64,000 nt of DNA from Sphingobacterium hungaricum. GTDB lineage: Bacteria; Bacteroidota; Bacteroidia; Sphingobacteriales; Sphingobacteriaceae. Below the pieces are notes generated by a model. That model saw only the letters and a program-made list of their open reading frames with translations, had not been told where the DNA came from and ran no database searches. Within the stretch, counting starts at the first letter, position 1. Every line of letters starts with the position of its first letter. The stretch covers positions 2,509,986 through 2,573,985 of the forward strand of contig NZ_MU158698.1 in assembly GCF_015210005.1 (NCBI RefSeq), given 5' to 3'. The position numbers and the translations under genes were made by a program. Of this stretch, positions 1 through 9,220 are shown piece by piece.

Positions 1-368
1 TTGTTCTCAATATTGACAACAATAGAATCACCAGGTAAGTAATTCGTTGCAATAGATCCAACCTTTATAGCAATACCTCTGAATTGTGCATTCTTATACT
101 GTTGCATAAGAATCAAGCCTTCGGGAACATTTCCATTCTGATGATTTGAAATTACCAAACCTGTAATCTCTTTTGCAGAACTTACTTTGTCTTCAGTTAG
201 CTGTATATCTTGTCCTTTATACACGGCTCTCAAATATTCTAATGAGATGTATGGACTTGGCGATCCTGCCGCGTAATCATGTTTTTCACAAGATTGGAAT
301 ACATAAATGAGCGCCAGCAATGGAATTGCCAGTTTTAATTTCGAAAATAATTTATTGAACTTTTTCAT
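1..368 (-). CDS. DUF5689-type lipoprotein, N-terminal part (runs off left edge)
   Basis: The reading frame is open from the ATG at 368 to the window edge, giving 122 residues. It begins MKKFNKLFSKLKLAIPLLAL and reaches a lipobox ending in FQSC, so it is an exported lipoprotein, probably outer-membrane anchored. After the Cys come SPSPYISLEYLRAVYKGQDI and a stretch that reads like the start of a DUF5689 domain, a Bacteroidota family often found at the end of SusC/SusD operons; its biochemical role is unknown and glycan or surface binding is only inferred. It starts 10 nt after the SusD stop codon, so it is the third gene of that operon. The remainder lies outside the window. A second, decayed gene with a related domain lies at 61172-62581. 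Confidence 0.75.
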   Translation of the reverse strand, partial: MKKFNKLFSKLKLAIPLLALIYVFQSCEKHDYAAGSPSPYISLEYLRAVYKGQDIQLTEDKVSSAKEITGLVISNHQNGNVPEGLILMQQYKNAQFRGIAIKVGSIATNYLPGDSIVVNIEN

Positions 369-378
369 AATTTCCTTC

Positions 379-1815
379 TTATGGTTTTTGCCACCAAACT
401 AATGTGTTAATATTGTCAGCACCTTGAATTTCGACTGCTTTTCTATAATTCTCTCTATTTGATGATTGAATGTATACTGGGTAGTTTAAACGCACAGGCA
501 TTTTTCCTTGATTTAAATGACCAGATAGAATAGGTAATTTCGGATATCCTGTTCTTCTGAACTCAAACCAGGATTGTAGGTCTGTGAAAAACAAGGCATA
601 ATATTTCTGCTGAAAGATCAGTTCCATTTTATTGTCCAATGATGCATCTTCATTCCAAACGACATGCTCACCCAATAAGTAATTTTCAGGAAGTTCATAA
701 CCCCAAAGCTGGATGGCATTTGTTACTCCCGTTTCATAGTAAGTTTTCGCAGGTGTTGATGAAACATACCCTTTAATAGCAGCTTCCGCTAACGTGAACT
801 GCAATTCAGAATAATTTAAGATATTTCCAAGAAGTGGTTCAACCATCAATGAAGTCGGAAGTGTTGATTTTGAAGCTGGAGGATCTCCCAAAGGATATCC
901 ACTAGGGATTCCAGCATATTCGCCATCGCTTAATGTAGCCCATTTTTGAATACGTGGATCAGACCATTCGTTTAAATTATCAACAAAAAAGCTTGCTAGT
1001 TTCGGCGTATACCAATCTGCCGGTCTCCAAGTTGCAAATGGAGAAACATAAGGCGATGAACCAGACCAACGTAAAATAGCAGATTCTGTATTGTTTGCCA
1101 TAACAGGATAAACTGTTGGTTGCTCATCAACAAGTTTTTTAATAATTGCAGCTGTTCCTAATTCTGACTTTTGCGAAACGCGCATTAATAAACGCAAGTA
1201 CAATGAATTCCCGAATTTTCTCCATAACAATGCGTTTCCAGCAAAAATCGGATCACTAGCTCCATCGATATTGGTGCTATTTGTCAATAAGGTATTTGCT
1301 TCTTCTAGTTTTACAAATAGATCTTTGTAAATATCAGATTGTAAATCGAATGAAGGAGTAAAGTTGTTTTCTTTACTTTGGATTGCATTGAAATAGGGGA
1401 TATCTCCGTACGTATCTGTCAACATAGAGAATATCCAAGCCTGACAGATCAACGATATACCCATGTACGTTTTAGAATCTAATTCTTCAGCATAGGTATA
1501 AATATCTTTGAAATTTGTCAATTGCAAATACCAGTTGTTCCAAAGGTAATCACCCTCAGAAGAACGTATTTCATAACGAAATATGCGGCCATCGCCATCA
1601 CCCATATTTACCGTGACTTGCATCAATTCATTCGTCAAGCGCTGACTGCGGCTCATGTTGTATCCAACGACTTTTGTTATCGCAGGAGCTAATAAGTTTT
1701 TCGGAAGAACTTTCTCAACACCATTTGGATTTGTGTTAATTTCTTCGAATCCTTGATTACATGATGTTATTACAAAAAGTCCTAACAGCATGCTTATCGT
1801 TTTTAATTTTCTCAT
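379..1815 (-). CDS. SusD/RagB-family outer-membrane lipoprotein (SusD-like 2 type)
   Basis: This 478-residue protein starts with a lipoprotein signal (MRKLKTISMLLGLFVITSC, Cys19) followed by the typical EEINTNPNG opening of the SusD-like 2 group. SusD proteins sit on the cell surface as lids over a SusC TonB-dependent channel and bind the substrate before import. Further support is the C-terminal FFTDLQSWFEFRRTGYPKLP segment, a usual SusD landmark in which a large hydrophobic residue run precedes the RxGYP motif. It lies 14 nt downstream of the SusC gene and 10 nt upstream of the DUF5689 gene, so the three are one operon. The substrate cannot be read from the sequence; no glycoside hydrolase is linked to this pair, so it may import a peptide or another nutrient. 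Confidence 0.93.
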   Translation of the reverse strand: MRKLKTISMLLGLFVITSCNQGFEEINTNPNGVEKVLPKNLLAPAITKVVGYNMSRSQRLTNELMQVTVNMGDGDGRIFRYEIRSSEGDYLWNNWYLQLTNFKDIYTYAEELDSKTYMGISLICQAWIFSMLTDTYGDIPYFNAIQSKENNFTPSFDLQSDIYKDLFVKLEEANTLLTNSTNIDGASDPIFAGNALLWRKFGNSLYLRLLMRVSQKSELGTAAIIKKLVDEQPTVYPVMANNTESAILRWSGSSPYVSPFATWRPADWYTPKLASFFVDNLNEWSDPRIQKWATLSDGEYAGIPSGYPLGDPPASKSTLPTSLMVEPLLGNILNYSELQFTLAEAAIKGYVSSTPAKTYYETGVTNAIQLWGYELPENYLLGEHVVWNEDASLDNKMELIFQQKYYALFFTDLQSWFEFRRTGYPKLPILSGHLNQGKMPVRLNYPVYIQSSNRENYRKAVEIQGADNINTLVWWQKP

Positions 1816-1829
1816 TTTCTTAATTACGA

Positions 1830-4800
1830 TTAAATACCAATAACTAAATTAAATCCAAATGTTCTTGTTGCAGGAAATTGTCCGAGCTCAAAACCTTTGT
1901 TAATATCTCCATTGCCAAGCGTTCCGAATTCAGGATCAAAACCTGGCCATTTAGTCCATGTATATAGATCACGTCCAAATACACCGATCGTCGCACGGTT
2001 AATTCCGAAACGTGACAATTGCTTAGCATTTAGATTGAAATCGATGCGTGCTTCTCTTAATTTTAAGAAATCGGTAGAATAACTTGTACCTTCCACATTA
2101 TCGCGTCCTAAATGTGCATTGTAGTAATCCCAGATATTCTCTGCGATTACGTCATTCGGACGGAAAGATCCATCTGTATTCTGAATAACACCATTTCCGA
2201 TAATTCCGTTGTAACGGCCAGGAAGTGTGTTTTTAGTTTTTCCTTGTTCGGCTAAAGTCGCTGCGGTCAATGAATAACCTACTGCACCAATCTGCGCATC
2301 AAATAGGAAACTGATTCTAAATTGTTTGTAACTGAATTGATTGTTGATACTTGCTCTCCAGGTCGGATTTGTATTTCCGATATACATCAAGCTGTCGGTC
2401 AATGTCGGCAATCCGTTGTTGTAAATAATATCACCCTGTGGCGAACGGTTGTATCCGCGTCCATATAAATCACCCATTGTTCCACCAACATAAGCCATGA
2501 TAGCACCGCGGCTACCCGGACCATTTTGTAAAGTCATGAAAGGCTGATCTTCGGTAAGTTCTAAGATTTTGTTCTTATTCGCACTGAACGTTCCATTGAT
2601 GTTCCAGACAAAATCAGATTTAGTTTTAATTGGATTTGCAAATGCTTCAATTTCAATTCCGCTATTTTCAATCTCACCTGCATTGATAATCGCCGTGCTA
2701 GATCCCGAAGAACGGTCTAAGATGGCTGATAAATGCTGTTCGTAAGTATTCATTTTGTAGTACGTAAATCCTAACGAATACCTATTTCTAACAAATTTTA
2801 AATCTGTACCCACCTCAAAACTTCTTGTTCTTAATGGCTTTAAAGTCAAATTAGGAACTTGTGTAGGGTTGGATGAACCTCCAGGGAACGTTGGTTCGCT
2901 ATTGTAAACGTAGCTCGTTTGGTAAGGAGTCGTTGAACCGCTACCGACAGCTGCTATCGAAGATCTTAATTTTACATAAGAGATTGCCTGAGGGAATTTA
3001 ACGATTTCAGATAAGATCAAACTCACGTTTGCTCCAGGATAGAAAAACGATGAATTTCCTTTTGAGTTAGGCGTTGCCAATGTACTGTTCCAGTCATTCC
3101 TTGCTGAAAAGTCAAAATAGGCAAAATCTTTATATGAAAATGTTCCTAAAGCATAGATACTATTCATTCTGTATCGAGCTGTCTGAGGAGTTGTAATTAC
3201 GATACCTGCTGCATTTGCAATTGTATAGATTCCAGGAAACGACAATGAATCTGCCGCGTTTCTTTCTTGATAGTAATCATTTTTCAATGTACTTGCTCCG
3301 ACAGAAACCCCAAATTTAATATCTCGGTTAAGCTCTTTGTTGTAATTGATCATTACATCCGTACTTTGCTCCTGAGAATTGATGCTTTGCGTGCGATACA
3401 TTCCTTTTCTATACTTTTCCGTATCATAAGGGCGCTGTTGCGAACGTCTTTCGTTAGAAAAATCCAAATTCGTTCTCACCATCATATTCAACTCGTTCGA
3501 GAATGTATAGGTTGCTTCCACATTTCCGGTGATTCCTTTTCTATTTGATTTATTCAACATTTCGTTGGTAATCAAATAAGGGTTATCCGGAAAACTACTA
3601 AATGGATAACTTTGTGCAACACCTTCTTGGCCATTTAACCAGTAATTATCTAACCAGTTTAAAGGTGCATTAGGTAACCAAAAGATATTCCAATACATCA
3701 ACGACTGATTGTTGTAACCCGTTGAAGGCAAGTTGTCGCTATGGTTTTGTTTGTAGTTGATCCTAGTCTGTACTTTTAATTTATCAGTAAACTGATGAGC
3801 TGCATTGATAGCAACTGTATTTCGGTCATATCCCGTATTCGGAATAATCCATTTATTATTTAGGTTGGTGTAGGAGAAACGCATGGTTGTCGTTTCATTT
3901 CCACCATCTAATGTTAACGAATTCGTAAAGGTTCGGCCTGTATCGAAAAACTCTTTGCGAGCATCTGGGTAAGGAACCCAAGGCGTACGCTCGGTACCTC
4001 TCGTTTGTGTAATCGGATCATATTGAAAAAAAGATTGTCCATCAAATTTAGGCCCCCAAGCAGAACTTGTGCTTCTCGTACTTGCGCCATCAACACCTGC
4101 GTTGAATGAATAATAAGTAGCGCCTTCCACCCCTTGACCATATTCATTTTGATAATCTGGCCATCTAGAAATCTGTTCAATGGTTGTGTTGGAAGTGAAT
4201 GTCACACCTACACCTTTTTTAGAAGCTCCTGATTTGGTTGTAATAATAATAGCACCATTCGCACCGCGCTCTCCATAAAGCGCTGTCGCATTCGGGCCTT
4301 TAAGCACATTTAAGCTTAAAATATCTTCCGGGTTGATGTCATTCAAACCACTACCAAAGTCAGTAGGAGAGTCTGATGCCAAATAAGCACCGCTTCCGTT
4401 TCCTGTCATGCGTCCACTACCTCCGTTGATAATAATCCCATCGACAACGATTAAGGCATCATTCACACCTGTTAAATTATTTTCTCCGCGCAAAATGATT
4501 TTATTAGATCCAGCAGGGCCTCCACCAGATCTTACAAGATTGACACCCGCAACCTTTCCAGATAATGCATCCGTCCAGTTATTGGAAACAGCATCGGTTA
4601 GTTGTTCACCTTTTATTTCAGTGGCTGCATAACCCAAAGCTCTTACTTCGCGCTTAATTCCAAGCGCAGTAACAACAACTTCTGAAATTTCACTTGAAGT
4701 TTCTTCGAGCTCAATGGTTACGTTGTTTTGAGGAGTAGTAAAGGATTGTGTTTTAGTGGTGTATCCGATTAATTGGAAGCTAATCGTTGCGCCAGAAGTG

Positions 4801-5069
4801 ACTTCGATTTCAAATAATCCGCTGTTATCTGTAGAGCCTAGCGACCTTCCGTTTTCTAAAACAGAAACGCTTGACAAAGCCAATTTTGTTGTTGAGTCAA
4901 CTATCTTTCCTTTGATTTTAATTTTTTGCTGGATGGCTGAATCATTTACTTTTTCAGAAACATTTCCGTACAAATTGTTTTCAAAAAATAAAAATGCCAG
5001 CAAGAATAGCAGAAGAAAGCCATTGGGCAAACGACGCCATTTTACTTTGGATAGTAAATTTTTTAACAT
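1830..5069 (-). CDS. SusC/RagA-family TonB-dependent outer-membrane transporter
   Basis: The 1079-residue protein has a signal peptide (hydrophobic run at about residues 17-33), an N-terminal carboxypeptidase-regulatory-like beta-sandwich (about 50-125, IKGKIVDSTTKLALSSVSVL), a TonB box region (EISEVVVTALGIKRE, about 128-142), a plug domain with the NPEDILSLNVLKGPNATALYGERGANGAI signature region, and a long beta-barrel ending in a terminal FGFNLVIGI strand. It forms the energised channel partner of the SusD lipoprotein immediately downstream (14 nt gap). Length and domain order are normal for the family. A -7 promoter motif lies 41 nt upstream of the start and three direct repeats lie further upstream. 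The imported substrate is unknown. Confidence 0.95.
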   Translation of the reverse strand: MLKNLLSKVKWRRLPNGFLLLFLLAFLFFENNLYGNVSEKVNDSAIQQKIKIKGKIVDSTTKLALSSVSVLENGRSLGSTDNSGLFEIEVTSGATISFQLIGYTTKTQSFTTPQNNVTIELEETSSEISEVVVTALGIKREVRALGYAATEIKGEQLTDAVSNNWTDALSGKVAGVNLVRSGGGPAGSNKIILRGENNLTGVNDALIVVDGIIINGGSGRMTGNGSGAYLASDSPTDFGSGLNDINPEDILSLNVLKGPNATALYGERGANGAIIITTKSGASKKGVGVTFTSNTTIEQISRWPDYQNEYGQGVEGATYYSFNAGVDGASTRSTSSAWGPKFDGQSFFQYDPITQTRGTERTPWVPYPDARKEFFDTGRTFTNSLTLDGGNETTTMRFSYTNLNNKWIIPNTGYDRNTVAINAAHQFTDKLKVQTRINYKQNHSDNLPSTGYNNQSLMYWNIFWLPNAPLNWLDNYWLNGQEGVAQSYPFSSFPDNPYLITNEMLNKSNRKGITGNVEATYTFSNELNMMVRTNLDFSNERRSQQRPYDTEKYRKGMYRTQSINSQEQSTDVMINYNKELNRDIKFGVSVGASTLKNDYYQERNAADSLSFPGIYTIANAAGIVITTPQTARYRMNSIYALGTFSYKDFAYFDFSARNDWNSTLATPNSKGNSSFFYPGANVSLILSEIVKFPQAISYVKLRSSIAAVGSGSTTPYQTSYVYNSEPTFPGGSSNPTQVPNLTLKPLRTRSFEVGTDLKFVRNRYSLGFTYYKMNTYEQHLSAILDRSSGSSTAIINAGEIENSGIEIEAFANPIKTKSDFVWNINGTFSANKNKILELTEDQPFMTLQNGPGSRGAIMAYVGGTMGDLYGRGYNRSPQGDIIYNNGLPTLTDSLMYIGNTNPTWRASINNQFSYKQFRISFLFDAQIGAVGYSLTAATLAEQGKTKNTLPGRYNGIIGNGVIQNTDGSFRPNDVIAENIWDYYNAHLGRDNVEGTSYSTDFLKLREARIDFNLNAKQLSRFGINRATIGVFGRDLYTWTKWPGFDPEFGTLGNGDINKGFELGQFPATRTFGFNLVIGI

Positions 5070-5109
5070 GATGTTGATTTAGATGATTTAGTTGCAAAAA
5101 TTGTTATTG

Positions 5110-5117
5110 CAAAGTTA
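5110..5117 (-). promoter_or_regulatory. Candidate -7 promoter element of the SusC-SusD-DUF5689 operon
   Basis: Read on the minus strand this is TAACTTTG, an exact match to the Bacteroidota -7 consensus TAnnTTTG. Transcription would begin near 5103, leaving a leader of about 34 nt before the SusC ATG at 5069. No good TTTG -33 box is present at the usual distance; the nearest is a weak TTG about 23 nt upstream. Several TTAAC half sites flank the motif. Confidence 0.5.
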
Positions 5118-5187
5118 ACTGTATATTAACTTTCGGTTAACAATAGGTGCGGTTTATGGTTATGAATTTAATAAGGTTTTAGCCTAT

Positions 5188-5249
5188 AAAGGTTTAGTAA
5201 ATTTTGGTAAAGGTTTAGTGAATTTTTTAAATTTTAAAGGTTTAGTAAA
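5188..5249. repeat. Three direct repeats of AAAGGTTTAGTRAA
   Basis: Copies are at 5188-5201, 5209-5222 and 5236-5249, with start-to-start spacing of 21 and 27 bp; a weaker half copy (AAGGTTTTAG) lies at 5173-5182. They sit between the end of glpF and the promoter of the SusC operon, about 85-145 bp upstream of the predicted transcription start. Regularly spaced direct repeats at this position suggest a tandem activator or repressor binding site for the SusC operon, but no regulator is linked to them. Confidence 0.7.
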
Positions 5250-5263
5250 GTTAATTTATGTAA

Positions 5264-5992
5264 TTAATGAATTATAGTATAAAGCAATACGGCCAGTAGG
5301 CTTCCTGCAATCGGGCCAAGTACCGGAACCCAAGCATAAGGAGCATTAAAACCTGCTTTGTTTTTAATTGGCAATAAGGCATGAACGATGCGAGGGCCTA
5401 AATCACGAGCCGGATTGATCGCATAACCGGTCGTTCCACCTAAAGAAAGACCAATTACCCAGACCAGAAAAGCAACTGGAATTCCTCCCAGCGAACCCAT
5501 TCCAATGGTCGTGGTATCACCTAAAGAAGCATCCGTAAAATGAAGGATTGCAAAGATTAATACAAATGTTCCTATAAGCTCAGAAAGAAAATTCAACGGA
5601 TAGTTCTTGATGGCAGGAGAGGTACAGAATACCGCTTGTTTTGCACCCGCATCTTCTGTAACGTCAAAATGGTCTTTGTGCATCAGCCACACTAAAAATG
5701 CGCCAATCATTGCGCCTAGAAACTGAGCTAAAATATAGTTTAACGTCGTTGCCCAATCCATTTTGCCCAAGGCTAAATTTGCAATCGTTACTGCTGGATT
5801 CAAATGTGCGCCACTGTAAGGCCCTGCGATGCAAACGCCGATAAAAACGGCTAATGCCCAGGCTGTACAGATAACGATCCAACCAGAATTATGACCTTTG
5901 GTACCCTTAAGAACCACATTCGCCACGACACCACCCCCGAGAAGTATCAATATGGCTGTTCCGATTAATTCTGCAATAAATGCGCTCATCAT
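5264..5992 (-). CDS. glpF: Glycerol uptake facilitator (aquaglyceroporin, MIP family)
   Basis: This 242-residue inner-membrane channel has six predicted membrane spans and both half-helix motifs, HLNPAVT near residue 64 and YAINPARDLGPR near residue 193. The Asp directly after the second NPAR is the hallmark of glycerol facilitators rather than water-only aquaporins. It lets glycerol diffuse into the cytoplasm, where GlpK traps it as glycerol-3-phosphate. It is the last gene of glpD-glpK-glpF, starting 22 nt after the glpK stop. An alternative start is the second Met. No clear terminator follows it before the next operon. Confidence 0.95.
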   Translation of the reverse strand: MMSAFIAELIGTAILILLGGGVVANVVLKGTKGHNSGWIVICTAWALAVFIGVCIAGPYSGAHLNPAVTIANLALGKMDWATTLNYILAQFLGAMIGAFLVWLMHKDHFDVTEDAGAKQAVFCTSPAIKNYPLNFLSELIGTFVLIFAILHFTDASLGDTTTIGMGSLGGIPVAFLVWVIGLSLGGTTGYAINPARDLGPRIVHALLPIKNKAGFNAPYAWVPVLGPIAGSLLAVLLYTIIH

Positions 5993-6014
5993 CTTTAAGT
6001 TTTAGGTGTATGAA

Positions 6015-7511
6015 TTAAGCTTTTTCAGCCCAAAATTTAACAGTCTCCACCGCACGGTTCCATTCTTTTAAATTCTCGCTGTAATTTATTTTTTTGTTTA
6101 CTTCAAAAGTTTTGTCTTCTTTCCAAAGTTCTTGCAATTCATTGATGTCTTTCCAGAAACCAACAGCTAAGCCTGCTAAATAAGCCGCTCCTAAAGCCGT
6201 AGTTTCTGTGATTTTAGGACGAATAACTTTGCTTTTTAGGATATCAGCTTGAAATTGCATCAAGAAGCTATTTTTTGTGGCTCCGCCATCGACGCGGACT
6301 TCTTTGATCTTCGCACCTGAATCGGCTTCCATTGCTTTCAAGATATCATAGGTCTGATAAGCAATACTTTCTAGCGAAGCACGCGCAATATGAGCATCAT
6401 TGCTTCCTCTTGAAATTCCGAAAATCGACCCACGAGCATCAGGTACCCAATGCGGAGAACCCAATCCAGCAAAAGCGGGAACCATATAGACACCATTTGT
6501 ATCCGGTACGCTTGTCGCCAATTTTTCTATTTCACTTGATTTCTTAATAATTCCTAACTCGTCTCTTAACCATTGAACAACAGCACCTCCAATAAAGATA
6601 CTGCCTTCTAAGGCGTAAGTTACTTTGTTGCCAATCTTCCAACCGATTGTGGTCACGAGCTTATTTGTCGAAATAACAGGCTTGCTTCCAATATTCATTA
6701 GTAAAAAGCATCCTGTGCCATAGGTGTTTTTCACCATTCCTTTTGTCGTGCATAATTGTCCGAACAAAGCGGCTTGTTGATCACCAGCAATTCCTGCAAT
6801 GGGTACAGGCTTAGCAGTTAATTCTGCACTCGTTTCTCCATACACTTCCGAACTGCTTTTGACTTCGGGCAACATGGATTCTGGAATATTGAAGATCTCC
6901 AGCAATTCTTTATCCCAAGCCAAATCGTTGATGTTATACAGCATGGTTCTCGATGCATTGGAAACATCGGTGATGTGCTTTTTGCCATCCGTTAAATTCC
7001 AGATCAACCAGCTATCGACTGTTCCGAAAGCTAACTGGCCTTTTTCTGCTAAAGCGCGCGCGCCTTTCACATGTTCCAAAATCCAGTTGATTTTCGAAGC
7101 GGAAAAGTAAGCATCGATTAAAAGCCCTGTTTTCTTTTGAATGGTTTCCAGATGGCCTTGCTCCGCAATTTCACGGCAGTAAGCAGCAGTTCTTCTGTCT
7201 TGCCAAACAATGGCATTGTAAACAGGTTCGCCAGTTTTTCGGCTCCAAACAACCGTTGTTTCGCGCTGGTTGGTGATGCCGATTCCTTTAACCAAATCGA
7301 TTTTAACCTTCGATTTAGCTAGAACTTCTGTTACGACAGCGAGCTGCGTTGACCAGATAGTCTGCGGATTATGTTCTACCCATCCTGATTTTGGAAAAAT
7401 CTGTTCAAATTCTTTTTGAGCGATATTCACGATCTGACCTTTCTTGTCAAATAATATGGCTCTCGAACTTGTCGTTCCTTGATCTAGTGCTAAAATATAT
7501 TCTTTTACCAT
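6015..7511 (-). CDS. glpK: Glycerol kinase
   Basis: The 498-residue protein is a full-length FGGY-family kinase that phosphorylates glycerol to sn-glycerol-3-phosphate in the cytoplasm. The N-terminal ATP-binding segment [15 protein letters not shown] (about 7-21) and [11 protein letters not shown] (about 44-54), the NQRETTVVW block that contacts glycerol, and the C-terminal [19 protein letters not shown] region are all intact. It lies between glpD (29 nt upstream) and glpF (22 nt downstream) on the same strand, so the three are almost certainly co-transcribed and controlled by the divergent glpR. Confidence 0.97.
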   Translation of the reverse strand: MVKEYILALDQGTTSSRAILFDKKGQIVNIAQKEFEQIFPKSGWVEHNPQTIWSTQLAVVTEVLAKSKVKIDLVKGIGITNQRETTVVWSRKTGEPVYNAIVWQDRRTAAYCREIAEQGHLETIQKKTGLLIDAYFSASKINWILEHVKGARALAEKGQLAFGTVDSWLIWNLTDGKKHITDVSNASRTMLYNINDLAWDKELLEIFNIPESMLPEVKSSSEVYGETSAELTAKPVPIAGIAGDQQAALFGQLCTTKGMVKNTYGTGCFLLMNIGSKPVISTNKLVTTIGWKIGNKVTYALEGSIFIGGAVVQWLRDELGIIKKSSEIEKLATSVPDTNGVYMVPAFAGLGSPHWVPDARGSIFGISRGSNDAHIARASLESIAYQTYDILKAMEADSGAKIKEVRVDGGATKNSFLMQFQADILKSKVIRPKITETTALGAAYLAGLAVGFWKDINELQELWKEDKTFEVNKKINYSENLKEWNRAVETVKFWAEKA

Positions 7512-7540
7512 AATTGTATTTTTTAGGTTTACCTATGGGT

Positions 7541-9106
7541 TTATAGCGTATAGTTTTTTACTAATGTTTCAAATTCTGATAATTCATGATCGATCCATGC
7601 TTGGTCTTTTCCCAACGTTTGAGCCATGACCTTCGCAACAAGTGGTGCAGATTCTTTTGCGGCTTGCGCATCCAAAAGAAGCATTCTAGTTCTTCTCGAC
7701 AGAAAATCCTCCACATGCAAAGCCATTTCATTTTGGCAAGACCAAACGATTTCTGCGATTACATTCTCAAAGCCGGGATGTATTTTTTGCCCAAGCGAGG
7801 CATCTGAAGCAATTAGTTTTTTGATTTCAATGGCATCAGAACCATAGACTTGCCAATGCGTATTGGTTTTCTCGGTCGTGTAGCCATGGATTTCTAAATG
7901 TTTCGTTTTGCAAGCGACTTCAGGTAGGTTTCCTACTTTAGCCACCATGTTCACTGTATCTTCGCCCATCTTGCGATACGTAGTCCATTTCCCTCCGGTA
8001 ATGGTAATCAAGTTCGAATCGCTTTTGATTAGCTTATGGTCTCTTGAAATTTCTTTTGTACTGTTCGAATCGCCATCTTTTGGCGCAGCCAAAGGTCGTA
8101 AACCGGCATAAATGCTTTTCACATCTGCACGAGTAGGCGCATTCTCTAAATATTGATTAGCTGTTTTTAGAATAAATTCAATTTCTTCTTCCAAAGGCCT
8201 AGGTTCGATTTGATGTTCGTTAATCGGGGTATCAGTCGTTCCTAACAAAACATGTTCGTGCCATGGCACACCGAATAAGACACGACCATCACTGGTTTCA
8301 GGAATCATTAAGGCATCTCGACCGCCAAGAAACTTCTTGTCGACAACGATATGAGCGCCTTGACTTGGGCGTACTAAATTCTTATGCGTGGCAGTATCTA
8401 ATTTTAGGATATCGTCGACGAAAATTCCCGTTGCGTTCACAACAGCTTTCGCTTTTACTCGATGCGCTGTGTTCGTTTCTCTATCGATAAATGATAACCC
8501 AATTACTTTACCGTTCAAATCTTTATGAATGCTGTTGACTTCGGCGTAGTTAATTATTGTTGCTCCATAGCTTGCCGCTGTCTGCGCTAAATTTACCGCG
8601 AGACGGGCATCATCAAACTGTCCGTCAAAATACAAGACACCGCCTTGCAGGTTGGTTGTGTTTATTTTCGGAAGCTTTTGCACTACTTCATCTTTGGATA
8701 ACAATACGGATTTTCCGATGTGCAGTTTTCCTGCCATCCAATCATATAATTTCAATCCAATCAAAAACTTCATCTTATTAAAGAAACTATACGAAGGAAT
8801 AACAAAGCTTTGTGTAGAAGAAACGTGCGGAGCATTCTTAAAGAGCAAGCCGCGTTCATGAAGTGCGCCTAGCACAAGCTTGATATCGCCATTGGCTAAA
8901 TAACGAACTCCGCCGTGTACCAGCTTGGTGCTTTTGCTTGAAGTTCCTTTGGCAAAATCATACTTTTCGACCAAAATGGTTTTATATCCTCTTGAAGCGG
9001 CATCGACTGCAACACCCAATCCGGTTGCTCCACCTCCGATAATCGCAACATCCCATAGCGTATCGTCTTTTAGGTTTTGAATAGCTTCGTTTCTGGATAA
9101 TTTCAT
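7541..9106 (-). CDS. glpD: Aerobic-type FAD-dependent glycerol-3-phosphate dehydrogenase
   Basis: The 521-residue flavoprotein oxidises sn-glycerol-3-phosphate to dihydroxyacetone phosphate and feeds electrons to the quinone pool. The FAD-binding Rossmann motif is at residues 20-34 (DVAIIGGGATGLGVAVD), followed by the family signature KGTSSKSTKLVHGGVRYL (about 53-70) and the C-terminal DAO_C domain. There is no N-terminal signal, as expected for a protein peripherally bound to the inner membrane. It is the first gene of the glp operon; the gene for the regulator GlpR diverges 114 nt away. Confidence 0.95.
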   Translation of the reverse strand: MKLSRNEAIQNLKDDTLWDVAIIGGGATGLGVAVDAASRGYKTILVEKYDFAKGTSSKSTKLVHGGVRYLANGDIKLVLGALHERGLLFKNAPHVSSTQSFVIPSYSFFNKMKFLIGLKLYDWMAGKLHIGKSVLLSKDEVVQKLPKINTTNLQGGVLYFDGQFDDARLAVNLAQTAASYGATIINYAEVNSIHKDLNGKVIGLSFIDRETNTAHRVKAKAVVNATGIFVDDILKLDTATHKNLVRPSQGAHIVVDKKFLGGRDALMIPETSDGRVLFGVPWHEHVLLGTTDTPINEHQIEPRPLEEEIEFILKTANQYLENAPTRADVKSIYAGLRPLAAPKDGDSNSTKEISRDHKLIKSDSNLITITGGKWTTYRKMGEDTVNMVAKVGNLPEVACKTKHLEIHGYTTEKTNTHWQVYGSDAIEIKKLIASDASLGQKIHPGFENVIAEIVWSCQNEMALHVEDFLSRRTRMLLLDAQAAKESAPLVAKVMAQTLGKDQAWIDHELSEFETLVKNYTL

Positions 9107-9138
9107 TTTGTTTACGTAGTTAGTATTTAGATATTTAA

Positions 9139-9146
9139 CAAAAGTA
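9139..9146 (-). promoter_or_regulatory. Candidate -7 promoter element of the glpDKF operon
   Basis: On the minus strand it reads TACTTTTG, an exact TAnnTTTG match. Transcription would start near 9132, about 25 nt before the glpD ATG. The candidate operator at 9152-9180 occupies the -20 to -48 region, so a bound repressor would block the promoter. Confidence 0.55.
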
Positions 9147-9151
9147 TAAAA

Positions 9152-9180
9152 TTTCGGAATAAAACGAAATAAAACGAAAA
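9152..9180. promoter_or_regulatory. Candidate GlpR (DeoR-family) operator, 10-bp-phased CGAAA repeats
   Basis: The sequence contains TTTCGGAATAAAACGAAA followed by TAAAACGAAAA. CGAAA at 9165-9169 and 9175-9179 are exactly 10 bp apart, and TTTCG at 9152-9156 is inverted relative to them. DeoR-family repressors typically bind repeated TTCG-type half sites; the location between divergent glpR and glpD fits autoregulation plus control of the operon. The assignment is inferred from position and motif. Confidence 0.6.
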
Positions 9181-9220
9181 CATTTTTGATTTATTTGATT
9201 ATATATTCTAATTTAGGGTA

